The notes below the pieces were generated by a model. The model saw only the letters and a program-made list of their open reading frames with translations. It was not told the origin of the DNA and did no database searches. Below are positions 8,394-17,698 of a stretch of 64,000 bases of DNA, piece after piece. The translations under genes were made by a program, and so were the position numbers. Every line of letters begins with the position of its first letter. Within the stretch, counting starts at the first letter, position 1. The stretch comes from Defluviibacillus sp043739385 (lineage in GTDB: Bacteria; Pseudomonadota; Gammaproteobacteria; Burkholderiales; Burkholderiaceae_C): contig JAYUED010000184.1 in the NCBI GenBank assembly GCA_043739385.1, positions 1-64,000 of the forward strand, in the 5' to 3' direction.

Positions 8394-9620
8394 ATGAACA
8401 CTGCAACATCGCAAACTCTCAAGCTGGCCAACACCGGCCCGCTCGCAGGCCTCAAAGTCCTGGAACTCGGCCAGCTCATCGCCGGCCCCTTTGCCGCCAA
8501 AACACTGGGTGATTTTGGCGCGGAGGTCATCAAAATAGAACCTCCTGGCGCTGGCGACCCTTTACGTAAGTGGCGCATGCTGAAAGACGGCACGTCGGTC
8601 TGGTGGCAAGTGCAGTCACGTAACAAGCAGTCCTTGGCCCTCGACCTTAAACGCCCCGAGGCCCAAGCGCTGGTGCGACAGCTGGCGGCTGAAAGCGATG
8701 TGCTGATCGAGAACTTCCGCCCTGGCGCTATGGAAGGCTGGGGCCTCGGGCCAGACGCGCTGCTTGCGGTGAACCCTCGCCTCATCGTGCTGCGCATCAG
8801 TGGCTACGGCCAGACTGGGCCTTACCGCGACCGACCTGGTTTTGGTGTTGTGGGCGAAGCAATGGGCGGCATCCGGCATTTGACGGCGGAGCCGGGCCGC
8901 ATACCGGTGCGTGTGGGTATCAGCCTCGGCGACACGCTGGCAGCGCTGCACGGGGTGATTGGCATTTTGCTGGCACTGCATGAGCGTCAGCGCTCGGACC
9001 AAGGTCAAGTGATTGACGTGGCGCTGTATGAGGCGATGTTTAACTGCATGGAAAGCCTGCTGCCCGAGTACAGCGCCTTCGGTGCGGTGCGCGGGCCTGC
9101 GGGCAGCGCACTGCCCGGCATTGCGCCCAGCAACGCCTACCTGTGCAGCGACGGTGGTTATGCCCTGATAGCGGGCAATGGCGACAGCATTTACAAACGC
9201 CTGATGGCGGTGATTGGCCGTGACGATCTGGGTGCTGACCTTGGCCTAGCCGACAACGCCGGCCGCGTGGCGCGTGTGGCCGAAATCGACGCCGCTATTG
9301 GCCTGTGGACCGCTCAACACAGCGTTGACGTGGTGCTGGCCGCGCTTGATGCTGCCAGTGTGCCCGCAGGGCGCATCTACACAGTGGCCGACATCGCCGC
9401 TGACCCGCACTACGCAGCGCGTGAGATGCTGCAACACATTACGCTGGACGATGGCAGCGCGCTGATGGTGCCCGGCATCGTGCCCAAACTCTCGCGCACA
9501 CCGGGCAGCCATCGGCGTAACGCACCCAGCATTGGCCAAGATTCGGACGCTGTGTTGAGCGGCATGGGTCTGAGTGCAGCACAAATTCAAACCCTTAAAT
9601 CACAAGGTATCGTGGCATGA
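8394..9620 (+). CDS. Family III (CaiB/BaiF) CoA-transferase (cassette A)
   Basis: A 408-residue family III CoA-transferase. These move CoA between carboxylic acids through an aspartyl-CoA thioester. The N-terminal core (LKVLELGQLIAGPFAAKTLG, then FGAEVIKIEPP) and NRPG-like segment (ENFRPGAMEGWGL) are intact. The catalytic aspartate should be Asp180 in GISLGDTLAALHG. The open frame reaches back to 8229 inside the LysR gene, but only the ATG at 8394 gives the usual family length. Its stop overlaps the lyase start (ATGA). Likely role: activation of an imported acid to its CoA ester for the lyase that follows. Confidence 0.92.
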   Translation: MNTATSQTLKLANTGPLAGLKVLELGQLIAGPFAAKTLGDFGAEVIKIEPPGAGDPLRKWRMLKDGTSVWWQVQSRNKQSLALDLKRPEAQALVRQLAAESDVLIENFRPGAMEGWGLGPDALLAVNPRLIVLRISGYGQTGPYRDRPGFGVVGEAMGGIRHLTAEPGRIPVRVGISLGDTLAALHGVIGILLALHERQRSDQGQVIDVALYEAMFNCMESLLPEYSAFGAVRGPAGSALPGIAPSNAYLCSDGGYALIAGNGDSIYKRLMAVIGRDDLGADLGLADNAGRVARVAEIDAAIGLWTAQHSVDVVLAALDAASVPAGRIYTVADIAADPHYAAREMLQHITLDDGSALMVPGIVPKLSRTPGSHRRNAPSIGQDSDAVLSGMGLSAAQIQTLKSQGIVA

Positions 9621-10567
9621 ACACCCCATCCAAACCCAACCCCATTACCGCCCAACCCCGTATTTACTTCAACGAAGTCGCCACCCGGGACGGGTTCCAG
9701 ATTGAGCCCAACTTCATCGCCACCGACACCAAAGTCGCACTGGTCGACGCCATGAGCGCCTGCGGCTATGCCAAGATTGAAGTCACCTCGTTCACATCCC
9801 CCAAGGCGATCCCTATGCTGCGCGATGCAGAAGAAGTGATGGGCCGCATCCAGCGCGTAGCAGGCGTTGAATACACCGTGCTGGTGCCTAATCTGCGCGG
9901 TGCAGAGCGCGCCTTGGAATCAAAGGCGGACGAGCTGAATCTGGTGATGTCTGTGTCGGAAACCCACAACCTCGCCAACCTGCGGATGCCACGTGAAAAA
10001 AGCTTTGCTGCGCTGGCCGAAGTCATCCTCATGGTGGGCGGTCGTACACCGATCAATGTGTCGCTGTCGTGCAGTTTTGGCTGCCCAATGGAGGGCGATG
10101 TACCACTGACCACACTGATGGCCTGGGCGGAACGCTTTGTGCATTTAGGCGTGCGAGGACTAACGGTTTGCGACACCACTGGCATGGCCCACCCCGCCCA
10201 AGTGGCGCAGGTGGTGGACGCCTTGCAGTCCCGGTTTGCAACGACCCAACTCACCCTGCATTTTCACAATACACGCGGTATGGGCTTGGCAAACGTGCTG
10301 GCGGGCGTGCAAGGCGGCATCGTTCGCTTCGACGGATCGCTAGGCGGCCTCGGTGGTTGCCCTTACGCGCCAGGGGCCAGTGGCAACATCAGCAGCGAAG
10401 ACGCTATCCACATGCTGGACGCGATGGGCTATGACACCGGGATGAATTTGGACGCACTCTTGGCGGTAGCCCGGCAAATGCCAAACATCGTTGGCCATGA
10501 CGTGCCTGGACAGGTCGCCAAAGCAGGGCGGATCACTGAATTGCACCCTGCACCGCAACAACTCTGA
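9617..10567 (+). CDS. Hydroxymethylglutaryl-CoA lyase family protein (cassette A)
   Basis: A 316-residue DRE-TIM metallolyase of the HMG-CoA lyase type. Metal and catalytic residues are present: Arg24-Asp25 in EVATRDGFQ, His215 and His217 in LHFHNTRG, and the catalytic-loop Cys248 in GLGGCPYAPGASGN. In the family this cleaves 3-hydroxy-3-methylacyl-CoAs such as HMG-CoA or citramalyl-CoA into a ketoacid or acetoacetate plus an acyl-CoA. Coupled by ATGA overlap to the CoA-transferase, it is best read as the cleavage step after CoA activation. The exact substrate is open. Confidence 0.92.
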   Translation: MNTPSKPNPITAQPRIYFNEVATRDGFQIEPNFIATDTKVALVDAMSACGYAKIEVTSFTSPKAIPMLRDAEEVMGRIQRVAGVEYTVLVPNLRGAERALESKADELNLVMSVSETHNLANLRMPREKSFAALAEVILMVGGRTPINVSLSCSFGCPMEGDVPLTTLMAWAERFVHLGVRGLTVCDTTGMAHPAQVAQVVDALQSRFATTQLTLHFHNTRGMGLANVLAGVQGGIVRFDGSLGGLGGCPYAPGASGNISSEDAIHMLDAMGYDTGMNLDALLAVARQMPNIVGHDVPGQVAKAGRITELHPAPQQL

Positions 10568-10603
10568 ACAGCCCTGAATACGCCAAACCGACCCTAATCG
10601 ACC

Positions 10604-10996
10604 ATGATTAAACACCTTGACCACCTTGTACTGACCACGCATAACGAGGCTGCTTGCGTGGATTTCTACACCCGTGTGCTGGGCATGACACTGGAGCGCT
10701 TTATCGGCGGCACACCCCCGGTCGAGCGGAAAGCGTTCACCTTTGGCCACCAAAAAATCAACCTCCACGTGCGGGGCCACGAATTTGAACCCAAAGCCCA
10801 TCTGCCCGTACCCGGCGCGCTTGACTTATGCTTTATCGCCAGCATCCCGCTGGCCGAGGTGATAACGCAATTGCAAGCGGCAAACTGGCCGATCATTGAA
10901 GGCCCGGTGATGCGCACTGGCGCAACACAAAAAATCCGCTCGGTGTACGTGCGCGACCCAGATTTGAATTTGATCGAAATTTCAGAACTCGCCTGA
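10604..10996 (+). CDS. VOC (glyoxalase/dioxygenase) family protein
   Basis: A 130-residue vicinal-oxygen-chelate protein with one pair of beta-alpha-beta-beta-beta modules. It begins IKHLDHLVLTTHN, with the first metal-ligand His in the DHLVL motif, and ends RDPDLNLIEISE, carrying the C-terminal Glu ligand. LHVRGHEF supplies a further His. Members include glyoxalase I, methylmalonyl-CoA epimerase and extradiol-type enzymes; this one resembles the generic VOC (virulence-type) group. It lies 36 bp after the lyase and before the Bug receptor, so it may act on an intermediate of cassette A. Confidence 0.85.
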   Translation: MIKHLDHLVLTTHNEAACVDFYTRVLGMTLERFIGGTPPVERKAFTFGHQKINLHVRGHEFEPKAHLPVPGALDLCFIASIPLAEVITQLQAANWPIIEGPVMRTGATQKIRSVYVRDPDLNLIEISELA

Positions 10997-11067
10997 GTTT
11001 TAAGGTCGTGACAAGGTAACGACAAGATCGCGACGAAAACAACCGAAACAAAAATACTGGAGACACC

Positions 11068-12048
11068 ATGCACCGGAGAACGTTTATCTCTACCCTTTCG
11101 GCCAGCGCATCGATGATCGCTTTGCCTGCTGTATTAGCCCAAAGCAGCAAATACCCACAGCGGCCGATCACCCTTGTGGTGCCGACGCCACCTGGAGGCA
11201 CCACCGACTTCACAGCGCGCCTCATCGTAGAACCACTTACCCGCGCCCTGGGCCAGCCAGTGTTGGTAGACAACAAACCAGGAGCCTCTGGCAATATCGG
11301 AAACCAGTTTGTCGCCCGCGCCAAACCCGATGGCTACACGCTCTTGGTGTCTTACAGCGGCTACCAGGTTGGCAACCCGCATTTATTCAAGCAAGCTGGC
11401 TGGGATCCGATCAAGGACTTCGCCCCCGTTGCAATGATGACGCGCGCGCCACAAGTTATCGCGCTTAGCTCTAAAGTGCCCGTGAATACCTTGGCCGAGC
11501 TGATCGCCTACGCCAAAGCGAATCCGGGCAAGCTGAATTTTGCGTCGTCCGGTAACGGCAGCATCCAACACATTGCTGGCGAGTTATTCAAGCAGCTAAC
11601 CGGCACCTTCATCACCCATATTCCCTACCGAGGCTCTGGCCCAGCGGTGCAAGATTTATTGGGTGGGCAGGTTGACATGTTCATCACTACACCCGCCGGT
11701 GTGGTGAGCCAAATCCAAGCGGGCAAGCTCAAAGGCATTGCAGTGACAAGCAAGCAGCGTTTGTCGTCCTTGCCAAACGTACCTACAGCCGCGGAATCGG
11801 GTCTTAAGGGCTACGAGCTGGATTCGTGGTTCGCGCTGTATGCCCCTGTGGGCACTCCAACAGATGTGGTGACGCTGCTGAATGCCGAGGTGAACAAAAT
11901 CATCGCTTCCCCAGATGCACGCAGGAAAGCCGAAGAATCAGGTACATCGGTAGAGCAAATGACGCCCCAGCAACTGGGCGAGTTCACCAAGACAGAACTG
12001 GCCTACTGGGGACAGGTGATTAAGACGGCGCGCATTTCGGTGGAATAA
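11068..12048 (+). CDS. Bug family tripartite tricarboxylate transporter receptor (cassette A)
   Basis: A 326-residue TctC/Bug-type periplasmic solute receptor. A twin-arginine-like signal (MHRRTFISTLSASAS) ends near LAQS. Mature-part hallmarks are ITLVVPTPPGGTTDFTARL, PGASGNIGNQFVARAKPDGYTLL, and GKLNFASSGNGSIQH. Bug proteins bind carboxylates in a closed pocket and feed a TctAB permease. No TctA/B genes are nearby, as is usual for the expanded Bug sets of Burkholderiales. A GGAG ribosome site precedes the ATG. Position at the end of cassette A suggests it binds the acid activated by the upstream CoA-transferase. About 190 bp without a recognisable gene follow. Confidence 0.92.
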   Translation: MHRRTFISTLSASASMIALPAVLAQSSKYPQRPITLVVPTPPGGTTDFTARLIVEPLTRALGQPVLVDNKPGASGNIGNQFVARAKPDGYTLLVSYSGYQVGNPHLFKQAGWDPIKDFAPVAMMTRAPQVIALSSKVPVNTLAELIAYAKANPGKLNFASSGNGSIQHIAGELFKQLTGTFITHIPYRGSGPAVQDLLGGQVDMFITTPAGVVSQIQAGKLKGIAVTSKQRLSSLPNVPTAAESGLKGYELDSWFALYAPVGTPTDVVTLLNAEVNKIIASPDARRKAEESGTSVEQMTPQQLGEFTKTELAYWGQVIKTARISVE

Positions 12049-12242
12049 ACAACGCCTTAGGCTTAAGCAAACAAAACACCGGCAGCTACGCATCGGGTTT
12101 TTATGCGTTTGCCGCGCGCACTGTAGTGGTGCTGGTGATGCTGCGTTTCATGCAGATCCGCCGGACCCGAACATGGGCAGAGAAAGGTGGGCGCGCCCGC
12201 ACTTGACGCACCTGCTGCACCTGACCCACTTCCCTATGAAGC

Positions 12243-15200
12243 TTAAGGCGTGTACAGACGATTTTTAGGAATGATGCTGAAGGCGGTAGCACCCGGCAAC
12301 TTCCAAGAAAGCTGGGCTACTGCCCCACCGCCCCGTTCATAGTAGTACATCACCACGGTGTAGCGCTGGCCCGCTTGCAAGCTGACATTGGCACTGGTAT
12401 CGACTTGGGGTGAGTGATCGTTCCACTGATTAATCACATTCGTACCGTTAATCACCAAGAACACACCGTCGTCGGAACGTGTTTGGAATTGGTACACACC
12501 GCTTGCAGGGGCTTCAACCGTGCCACGCCAGATCACAGAGAAATTATCTACACCAACCCCCGTACCGGGTGAGCCTTCACCCCAATCGAAGTCCACATTT
12601 TCGACACGGGTCAACGCGGCACCACTGAACGACAAATTGTTGGAGTAAACCCCTAACAGACCTTGGCCTGTCGCCAAACCTGTGCCACCCACAGGCGCAG
12701 CAAGCTCTTCACGCCCGATTTGCTTGGTAAAAGCACTGACGGCTTCAAGATCGTTCGCGGTAAGCGAGACATTGGTATGGGCCGAAATCGCGGCTTCCAG
12801 TGTGGCGGCTGAGCCATCGTGCAAATAAGGAGCCGTCGCCCAGATGTCCCTGAGCGTGGGCGTGTCGATGCCAGTCAGTGTCGAACCCAAACGCTTGCCG
12901 CTACTGGGCTTGAGGGTGCCAATATTGTGCAAACTGTTCAACGCACTGTCCGTGAAATCACCACCGCTATGGCAACTGGAACACTTGGCCGCAAAGACCG
13001 TCTTGCCCAGTTGCGCAGTGGTGGTCAATGTCCCATCAGTATTGCGGTGCGGGCTGGCGCTGAAGGTATTGACCGACACCACATAGGCGGCCAAAGCATC
13101 GAGATCGGCGCTGACACCCGCTTTTTTATCGCCTAAAGTTTCCTTGCGGGTGCCGGCATTGAAATCTGCATCTGTCATCAGACCTGTACCTTGCGCAAAA
13201 GTGCGGATTTGGCCCTCAAAATCTTGCACTTCGTCAAAGTTACCGCTCCAATGCAGTCGGCCCTGTCCACCCGCACGCCCACGCAGGCTGATCGTGTTGC
13301 GCAGGCCTTCGCCAAAGCCGGTGAAATCCCAGGTGCGGCCATCGTGGCTGCCATCGTTGTGGCAAGAAGCGCAGCTCATGTAGCTGTCGCGGGCCAAACG
13401 GACATCCTTGGCGTCATAGAAAAACTGCTTGCCTTGAAGCACGTTAGCCGCCAGTTTTTCAGTTTGCACCGTCGTCCATGTCGCTTTGAGCGCAACGCTG
13501 CGCTCGCCAAACTGGAGCAAACGCTTCAAGTCATAGCTGCCCACCGTACGGTCCATGAAGTTATGCACGTACAAGGTATTGCCATCAGAGGACACGGCCA
13601 ACCCTTGCGGCGCACGTCCAGCGGGAAGGCGCAGTATTTCTTGCTTGCGGCCAACATCCACCACGGCCACCTCGCGTGAAGTCTCCAGTGCGACGAACAG
13701 GTAGGCGTTCCCAGGGTGGTACACGGCGGCGCTCGCCATGCCGCTGTTGTCATGGTCAACACGGCCGGCGTAGTCTTCGGCATTGGTGCCCAAGTCAAGG
13801 CGTGAGCTGATGGCTCGCACGGTGTTTTGGAAATCCAGTTGCTGGGCATCCCGCAACATACCGCGCTTGATATTGTCTTGCTTGGAAGGCACCCAAGCCG
13901 TTTTACCGTCCGGCGCTATCGCCGCTGCGCCCAAGTAATTGGGCACACCTCGCGCCGACACGATGGTGTCCGCCTTATCGCTGTGCTGGAGGGTAAAGGC
14001 GCGAACCTTAGCCAAGGTGGCAGGGTTGTATTCGGTCACTTCCCCGCCTGTTTTGACCCCATTCAAGGCTGTTTGCACGCTGGCGGTGTTTTCTCCTGCT
14101 TGAGGCGCAGTGATGAAGCGGCTGACCAACAAACGGGTGTTGTCCGCACTCAGGGCCATATGGCGGGCACCGGGTGCCGCAGCGGTCGCTGTTTGGGCCC
14201 AGGTACTGTTGAATTTCAGCACTTGGCCAGTGGCCTCCAGCGCCACATAGGTGTTGCCATCGGTGCCCGTCAGCACGCCATAAGGTTGCGACGCTCGGGG
14301 CAAGGCAATTGTTTTAGCCACGGTCAAGTTGCTGGTGTCGATGAGGGTCAAGCTCGCGCCCTCTTTATTGCTCACCACCGCACTGGCGCCATTCACGGCG
14401 ACACTGCGCGGCTGGCTCCCTACCGCGATTTCAACGCGGGCATTGGTCACGGTGTCAAACACCGATACGGTGTCGTTGTCCGGGTTTACCACCCAAAGTC
14501 GATCACTGCCGCCTGAGCGGCGCTCCAGCGCCATGTTGGACGAAGCCAGCGCCCTGAGCGTCAAGCTGCCCGCAGCAGTCCCGGTGCCCGTTACGGCCTG
14601 CATAAAGCTGCGGGTAGTGACGCTACCGTCCAAAGCCCGCACCGACACTGTGACGGTATAAACCCCTGGATTGGCGTAAATGTGGGTCGCTGTAGCAGCG
14701 CTGGTGTAGGCAGTGGCAGCACTGCCATCGCCATAGTCCCAGCTGTACTGGAAGCTGGTGCCCCCCGCACTGACGGTGTAACTGGCCGCACTGCCCGTGG
14801 TCACAGCAGGGGCTGCAATGGGCTGTATGGCGGGAATCGCATTGGAAATTATCCACGTAAAGACGGTGCTGGCAGTCAGACCACGCCCGTCACTCACGGT
14901 CGCCGTTACCGTGTAAGTGCCATTCTGCGTAGGCGTGCCGCTGATGATGCCGCTGCTGGCGTTCACCGCAACGCCTGCGGGCAAGCCCGTCACCGTAAAA
15001 GTCAAGGTGTCGCCATCAGGATCACTGGCGGAAAGCGCAAGTGAAGTTTTTTCGCCTTGGAAGGCGGTGGGCGGCACAGGTGTTGCGAGGGTCGGTGCCC
15101 GGTTGGCAACCACTAGGGGGCCGTACACCACGCCCACGGCATTCAAGTAATTTTGGCTACGCCCGGTAAAACCAAGCACCTTATTCCCCGCAGGCACGGT

Positions 15201-17360
15201 GAAATCGAAAGCAACCTTTTGCGTCACTCCCTCACCTGTGCCATAGGGCCCAAAGACACGGCCGGTGTTGGTAGCCAAACTGAGTTGTGAAATAACGTTG
15301 TTATCACCGACCACCCCGAAAATACGCACCAAGTACTCATTGGCAGGCCAAGTCACCGTGACAGCACCGCCGCCGCTACCACCGTGTGCAGGCAAGTTGG
15401 CAGGGGTTGCCAAGCCTTGTATGCCGTCGAGCCAATAGCCAGCCCGCACCACCGCACCGGTCAGGGTTTGTCCTGCTACGACGGTATCGGTAAAGGTGTC
15501 TCCGCCGGGTGCACCAAATACCGGCCCGACCGTTTTGGCAGTACCGGCACTGCCAATCTGCCACTGTAAATTGGAGCTGATTTTGTTGGTGCTGTTGGCT
15601 ACCAACACCGTGACGCTGAAGGTTCCAGCTTGGGTCGGTGTACCCGAAATCACGCCTGTCGCTGCATTGATGCTCATGCCATTGGGCAAATTGGTGGCGC
15701 TGTAGGTCATTGCGCTGCCGCCGTTGGGGGTCGCCTGCAAAGCCAAGGCTGAGGCCACACCCACCGTACCGCTTTGGGTATCCGGGGCGGTCAACGTGGG
15801 CGCACCATTGCCATTGATGGTAATCATCTTAGCCACAGAGGGCGTGCCGTCAGCGTTCATGGCAAACAGCATGTACACGCCGGGCAGCGCCCAACCGGGG
15901 TTGCTGGGCACCTCAACGGTGTAGCTTTTACCGTCTGCGGTTGAAGCCGAGAGCGACAGGCGGCGCTGGTCGTTGTTCACCGTGTGGGTCGTCGAAGCCA
16001 CGCGCACCAAAGAAAACGATGTGAGCGAATCCGTGGTCACACGCATACTTTGGCCATAGCTCACCGTGGCAGGTGCTGCGCTGATCACCGGGCGCACAGC
16101 CAGGCTGCCATTGGCGGCGTACAGGTAAGGAGGGGACAGAATTTGAAGATCAGTATGGAGGCTGGGATTGTTATCGCCTACGCCCAAACCACCACCGGAC
16201 GACAGCACGCGACCATCGGGTAACAGCACCGCTACGCTGTGGTAGTTGCGCGGAATTGCCATGGCAGGTAACAACGAAAACTTTTCTGTCACAGGATCAA
16301 ACAATTCGGGGATCATTACGGCGTTGGAATCCTCAAACGCCCGGGCCACCGTTTGCCCACCCAAAATCACCACCTGCCCATTCGGCAGCACCACCGAGTT
16401 ATGAAACGCACGGGCATAGCTCATAGGCGCGATCTTGCGCACCGAGACCCCGGCATTCACGTCAATCACATAGCTGAGACTGTTGGAGATCGCACCTTCG
16501 TTATTGACCGCGCCACCTACTTTCAAGATTTTGCCGGTATCGAACATCACAGTATTGCCCAAGATGCTGAACTCGTCGTCGGCCCGAAGACCAGCGTCTT
16601 CGACGGATCCGTCACCACGTGGATCAATCCAGTGCATGCGCTGGCCAGGGCCAGCGTGAAACACCTTGCCATTGCCGGCGGGAAGCAGCCAAGAGTGGGC
16701 ATCTCGTAGCCAAGAGGTCCCAGAATTACCAACCAGCGTCTCAAAAGGATCTATGGGTACACCACTCAACCGGCGCCACGTACCTGTAGCTGGATTCCAA
16801 ACCTCACCATGCTTGCCACCTAAACCACCATTCCACGAGCCGCCTAAGGTAAAGACGGAGCCGTCGGACAGGATGGTGTTCGCGTTATAAGCGCGGCCAA
16901 TGTTGAGCGCCCCGCTCGCCGCCCAGGTGTTGGTGACAGGGTTGTAAATACTGCTGTTGTTGGCACCACTGCCTCCAGTGACCATCACGCGCCCATCGGC
17001 AAGGTTGGTCGTGCCGGAACAAAACATGTTGTGGTTTGTCTCAGTGACCAAACGCTCCACGGCTTGGTCACTGAGAGGGTCGTACAGCGCGGAATAGGTT
17101 GAGCCATTGTTCGACGAGAACGAATTCCTGCTATCAGCAGACCAAAAAAGTACTTTGCCATTAGGCAGCACAGAGGCAGAACCTGGAGAGAAGGGCAGCT
17201 GCGTCACGGCTGACCATGTCGCTTGGGCTGGCAAAGCCATGGCCCGCGCCCGCTGGGGCTCACTGCTTCCCGCGGTGGCCGGGTCCCCAACCTCGTTGCC
17301 GCATGCGGCCAGGCCTACGCCAACAGCGATCAGAAAAATATTTAAAGTGAAATGGCGCAT
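12243..17360 (-). CDS. Giant lipoprotein: galactose-oxidase-like copper radical oxidase fused to jacalin, Ig/PKD, beta-propeller, di-haem cytochrome c and PA14 domains
   Basis: A 1705-residue envelope lipoprotein (lipobox LAAC, Cys20). Reading the chain: kelch propeller plus C-terminal sandwich like galactose oxidase/GlxA (about 45-515); putative Ig domain (about 520-600); jacalin-like lectin domain (about 608-748); second putative Ig (about 755-838); PKD domain with WDYGDG (about 845-925); YVTN-type beta-propeller (about 935-1285); cytochrome module with haem sites CASCH (1330-1334) and CSSCH (1460-1464); PA14 (about 1566-1705). Copper-radical residues match galactose oxidase: Cys114 (MFCSG), Tyr158 (RAYNAN), Trp176 (GGSWNGG), Tyr373-His374 (NYHS), His459 (THTVNNDQRR). 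So an alcohol/aldehyde/sugar oxidase forming H2O2 is expected, with the haems possibly taking electrons or peroxide. ATG 17360 has GCGGAGA upstream; a TTG at 17387 is rejected. It stands alone. Confidence 0.85.
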   Translation of the reverse strand: MRHFTLNIFLIAVGVGLAACGNEVGDPATAGSSEPQRARAMALPAQATWSAVTQLPFSPGSASVLPNGKVLFWSADSRNSFSSNNGSTYSALYDPLSDQAVERLVTETNHNMFCSGTTNLADGRVMVTGGSGANNSSIYNPVTNTWAASGALNIGRAYNANTILSDGSVFTLGGSWNGGLGGKHGEVWNPATGTWRRLSGVPIDPFETLVGNSGTSWLRDAHSWLLPAGNGKVFHAGPGQRMHWIDPRGDGSVEDAGLRADDEFSILGNTVMFDTGKILKVGGAVNNEGAISNSLSYVIDVNAGVSVRKIAPMSYARAFHNSVVLPNGQVVILGGQTVARAFEDSNAVMIPELFDPVTEKFSLLPAMAIPRNYHSVAVLLPDGRVLSSGGGLGVGDNNPSLHTDLQILSPPYLYAANGSLAVRPVISAAPATVSYGQSMRVTTDSLTSFSLVRVASTTHTVNNDQRRLSLSASTADGKSYTVEVPSNPGWALPGVYMLFAMNADGTPSVAKMITINGNGAPTLTAPDTQSGTVGVASALALQATPNGGSAMTYSATNLPNGMSINAATGVISGTPTQAGTFSVTVLVANSTNKISSNLQWQIGSAGTAKTVGPVFGAPGGDTFTDTVVAGQTLTGAVVRAGYWLDGIQGLATPANLPAHGGSGGGAVTVTWPANEYLVRIFGVVGDNNVISQLSLATNTGRVFGPYGTGEGVTQKVAFDFTVPAGNKVLGFTGRSQNYLNAVGVVYGPLVVANRAPTLATPVPPTAFQGEKTSLALSASDPDGDTLTFTVTGLPAGVAVNASSGIISGTPTQNGTYTVTATVSDGRGLTASTVFTWIISNAIPAIQPIAAPAVTTGSAASYTVSAGGTSFQYSWDYGDGSAATAYTSAATATHIYANPGVYTVTVSVRALDGSVTTRSFMQAVTGTGTAAGSLTLRALASSNMALERRSGGSDRLWVVNPDNDTVSVFDTVTNARVEIAVGSQPRSVAVNGASAVVSNKEGASLTLIDTSNLTVAKTIALPRASQPYGVLTGTDGNTYVALEATGQVLKFNSTWAQTATAAAPGARHMALSADNTRLLVSRFITAPQAGENTASVQTALNGVKTGGEVTEYNPATLAKVRAFTLQHSDKADTIVSARGVPNYLGAAAIAPDGKTAWVPSKQDNIKRGMLRDAQQLDFQNTVRAISSRLDLGTNAEDYAGRVDHDNSGMASAAVYHPGNAYLFVALETSREVAVVDVGRKQEILRLPAGRAPQGLAVSSDGNTLYVHNFMDRTVGSYDLKRLLQFGERSVALKATWTTVQTEKLAANVLQGKQFFYDAKDVRLARDSYMSCASCHNDGSHDGRTWDFTGFGEGLRNTISLRGRAGGQGRLHWSGNFDEVQDFEGQIRTFAQGTGLMTDADFNAGTRKETLGDKKAGVSADLDALAAYVVSVNTFSASPHRNTDGTLTTTAQLGKTVFAAKCSSCHSGGDFTDSALNSLHNIGTLKPSSGKRLGSTLTGIDTPTLRDIWATAPYLHDGSAATLEAAISAHTNVSLTANDLEAVSAFTKQIGREELAAPVGGTGLATGQGLLGVYSNNLSFSGAALTRVENVDFDWGEGSPGTGVGVDNFSVIWRGTVEAPASGVYQFQTRSDDGVFLVINGTNVINQWNDHSPQVDTSANVSLQAGQRYTVVMYYYERGGGAVAQLSWKLPGATAFSIIPKNRLYTP

Positions 17361-17698
17361 GCCGGTCTCCGCGCGGTTTGAATTCAAAATCAGTCCACCA
17401 TGGACGCCATTTCTTTTGTAACCGAAAAAAGAAATTGGTAACTATTTGTTACTTTTTGAGTTTAGCGCGGGACTGGGATTTGTAAAGAGAGTGCAAACCC
17501 GCTTCACCAACAAAATCACAAAGTTGCTTTATTTCGGCAGAAACAGCACCTAATAGACCAGCATCAGACTGTGGCAACGCTGAACAAGTCCCAAGTTAGC
17601 GCGTGATTTCCACACCTGTCTTTATCAGTCACAAGGTGACAAAGCTGAAGCAACCCTTGGGCGCAAAGCGGTGACTTTAGGCTAAGTCGAGGCCATCC
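17361..17698. other. Intergenic region upstream of the giant lipoprotein, with phased GTAAC half-sites
   Basis: No gene is seen here. On the side of the giant lipoprotein it holds GTAAC at 17418-17422 and 17438-17442 and the inverted form GTTAC at 17448-17452. The starts are 20 and 10 bp apart, so all lie on one DNA face, and the last two form a 5-bp inverted repeat. This would suit a dimeric regulator controlling the lipoprotein gene. The remainder is AT-richer than the flanking genes and contains the presumed promoter, which I cannot place with confidence, and the 3' flank of the acyl-CoA-binding protein gene. Confidence 0.35.

Noticed and set aside
12088..12108. ACGCAT...ATGCGT hairpin as terminator of the cassette A Bug gene
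   Set aside because: Only six base pairs with a nine-base loop and no real T tract after it.
12101..12292. 63-codon minus-strand frame after the cassette A Bug gene
   Set aside because: Low-complexity arginine/valine-rich translation, overlaps the end of the giant gene, no ribosome site.
12243..17387. TTG start nine codons upstream for the giant lipoprotein
   Set aside because: The ATG at 17360 has a GCGGAGA ribosome site and directly begins a lipoprotein signal sequence.
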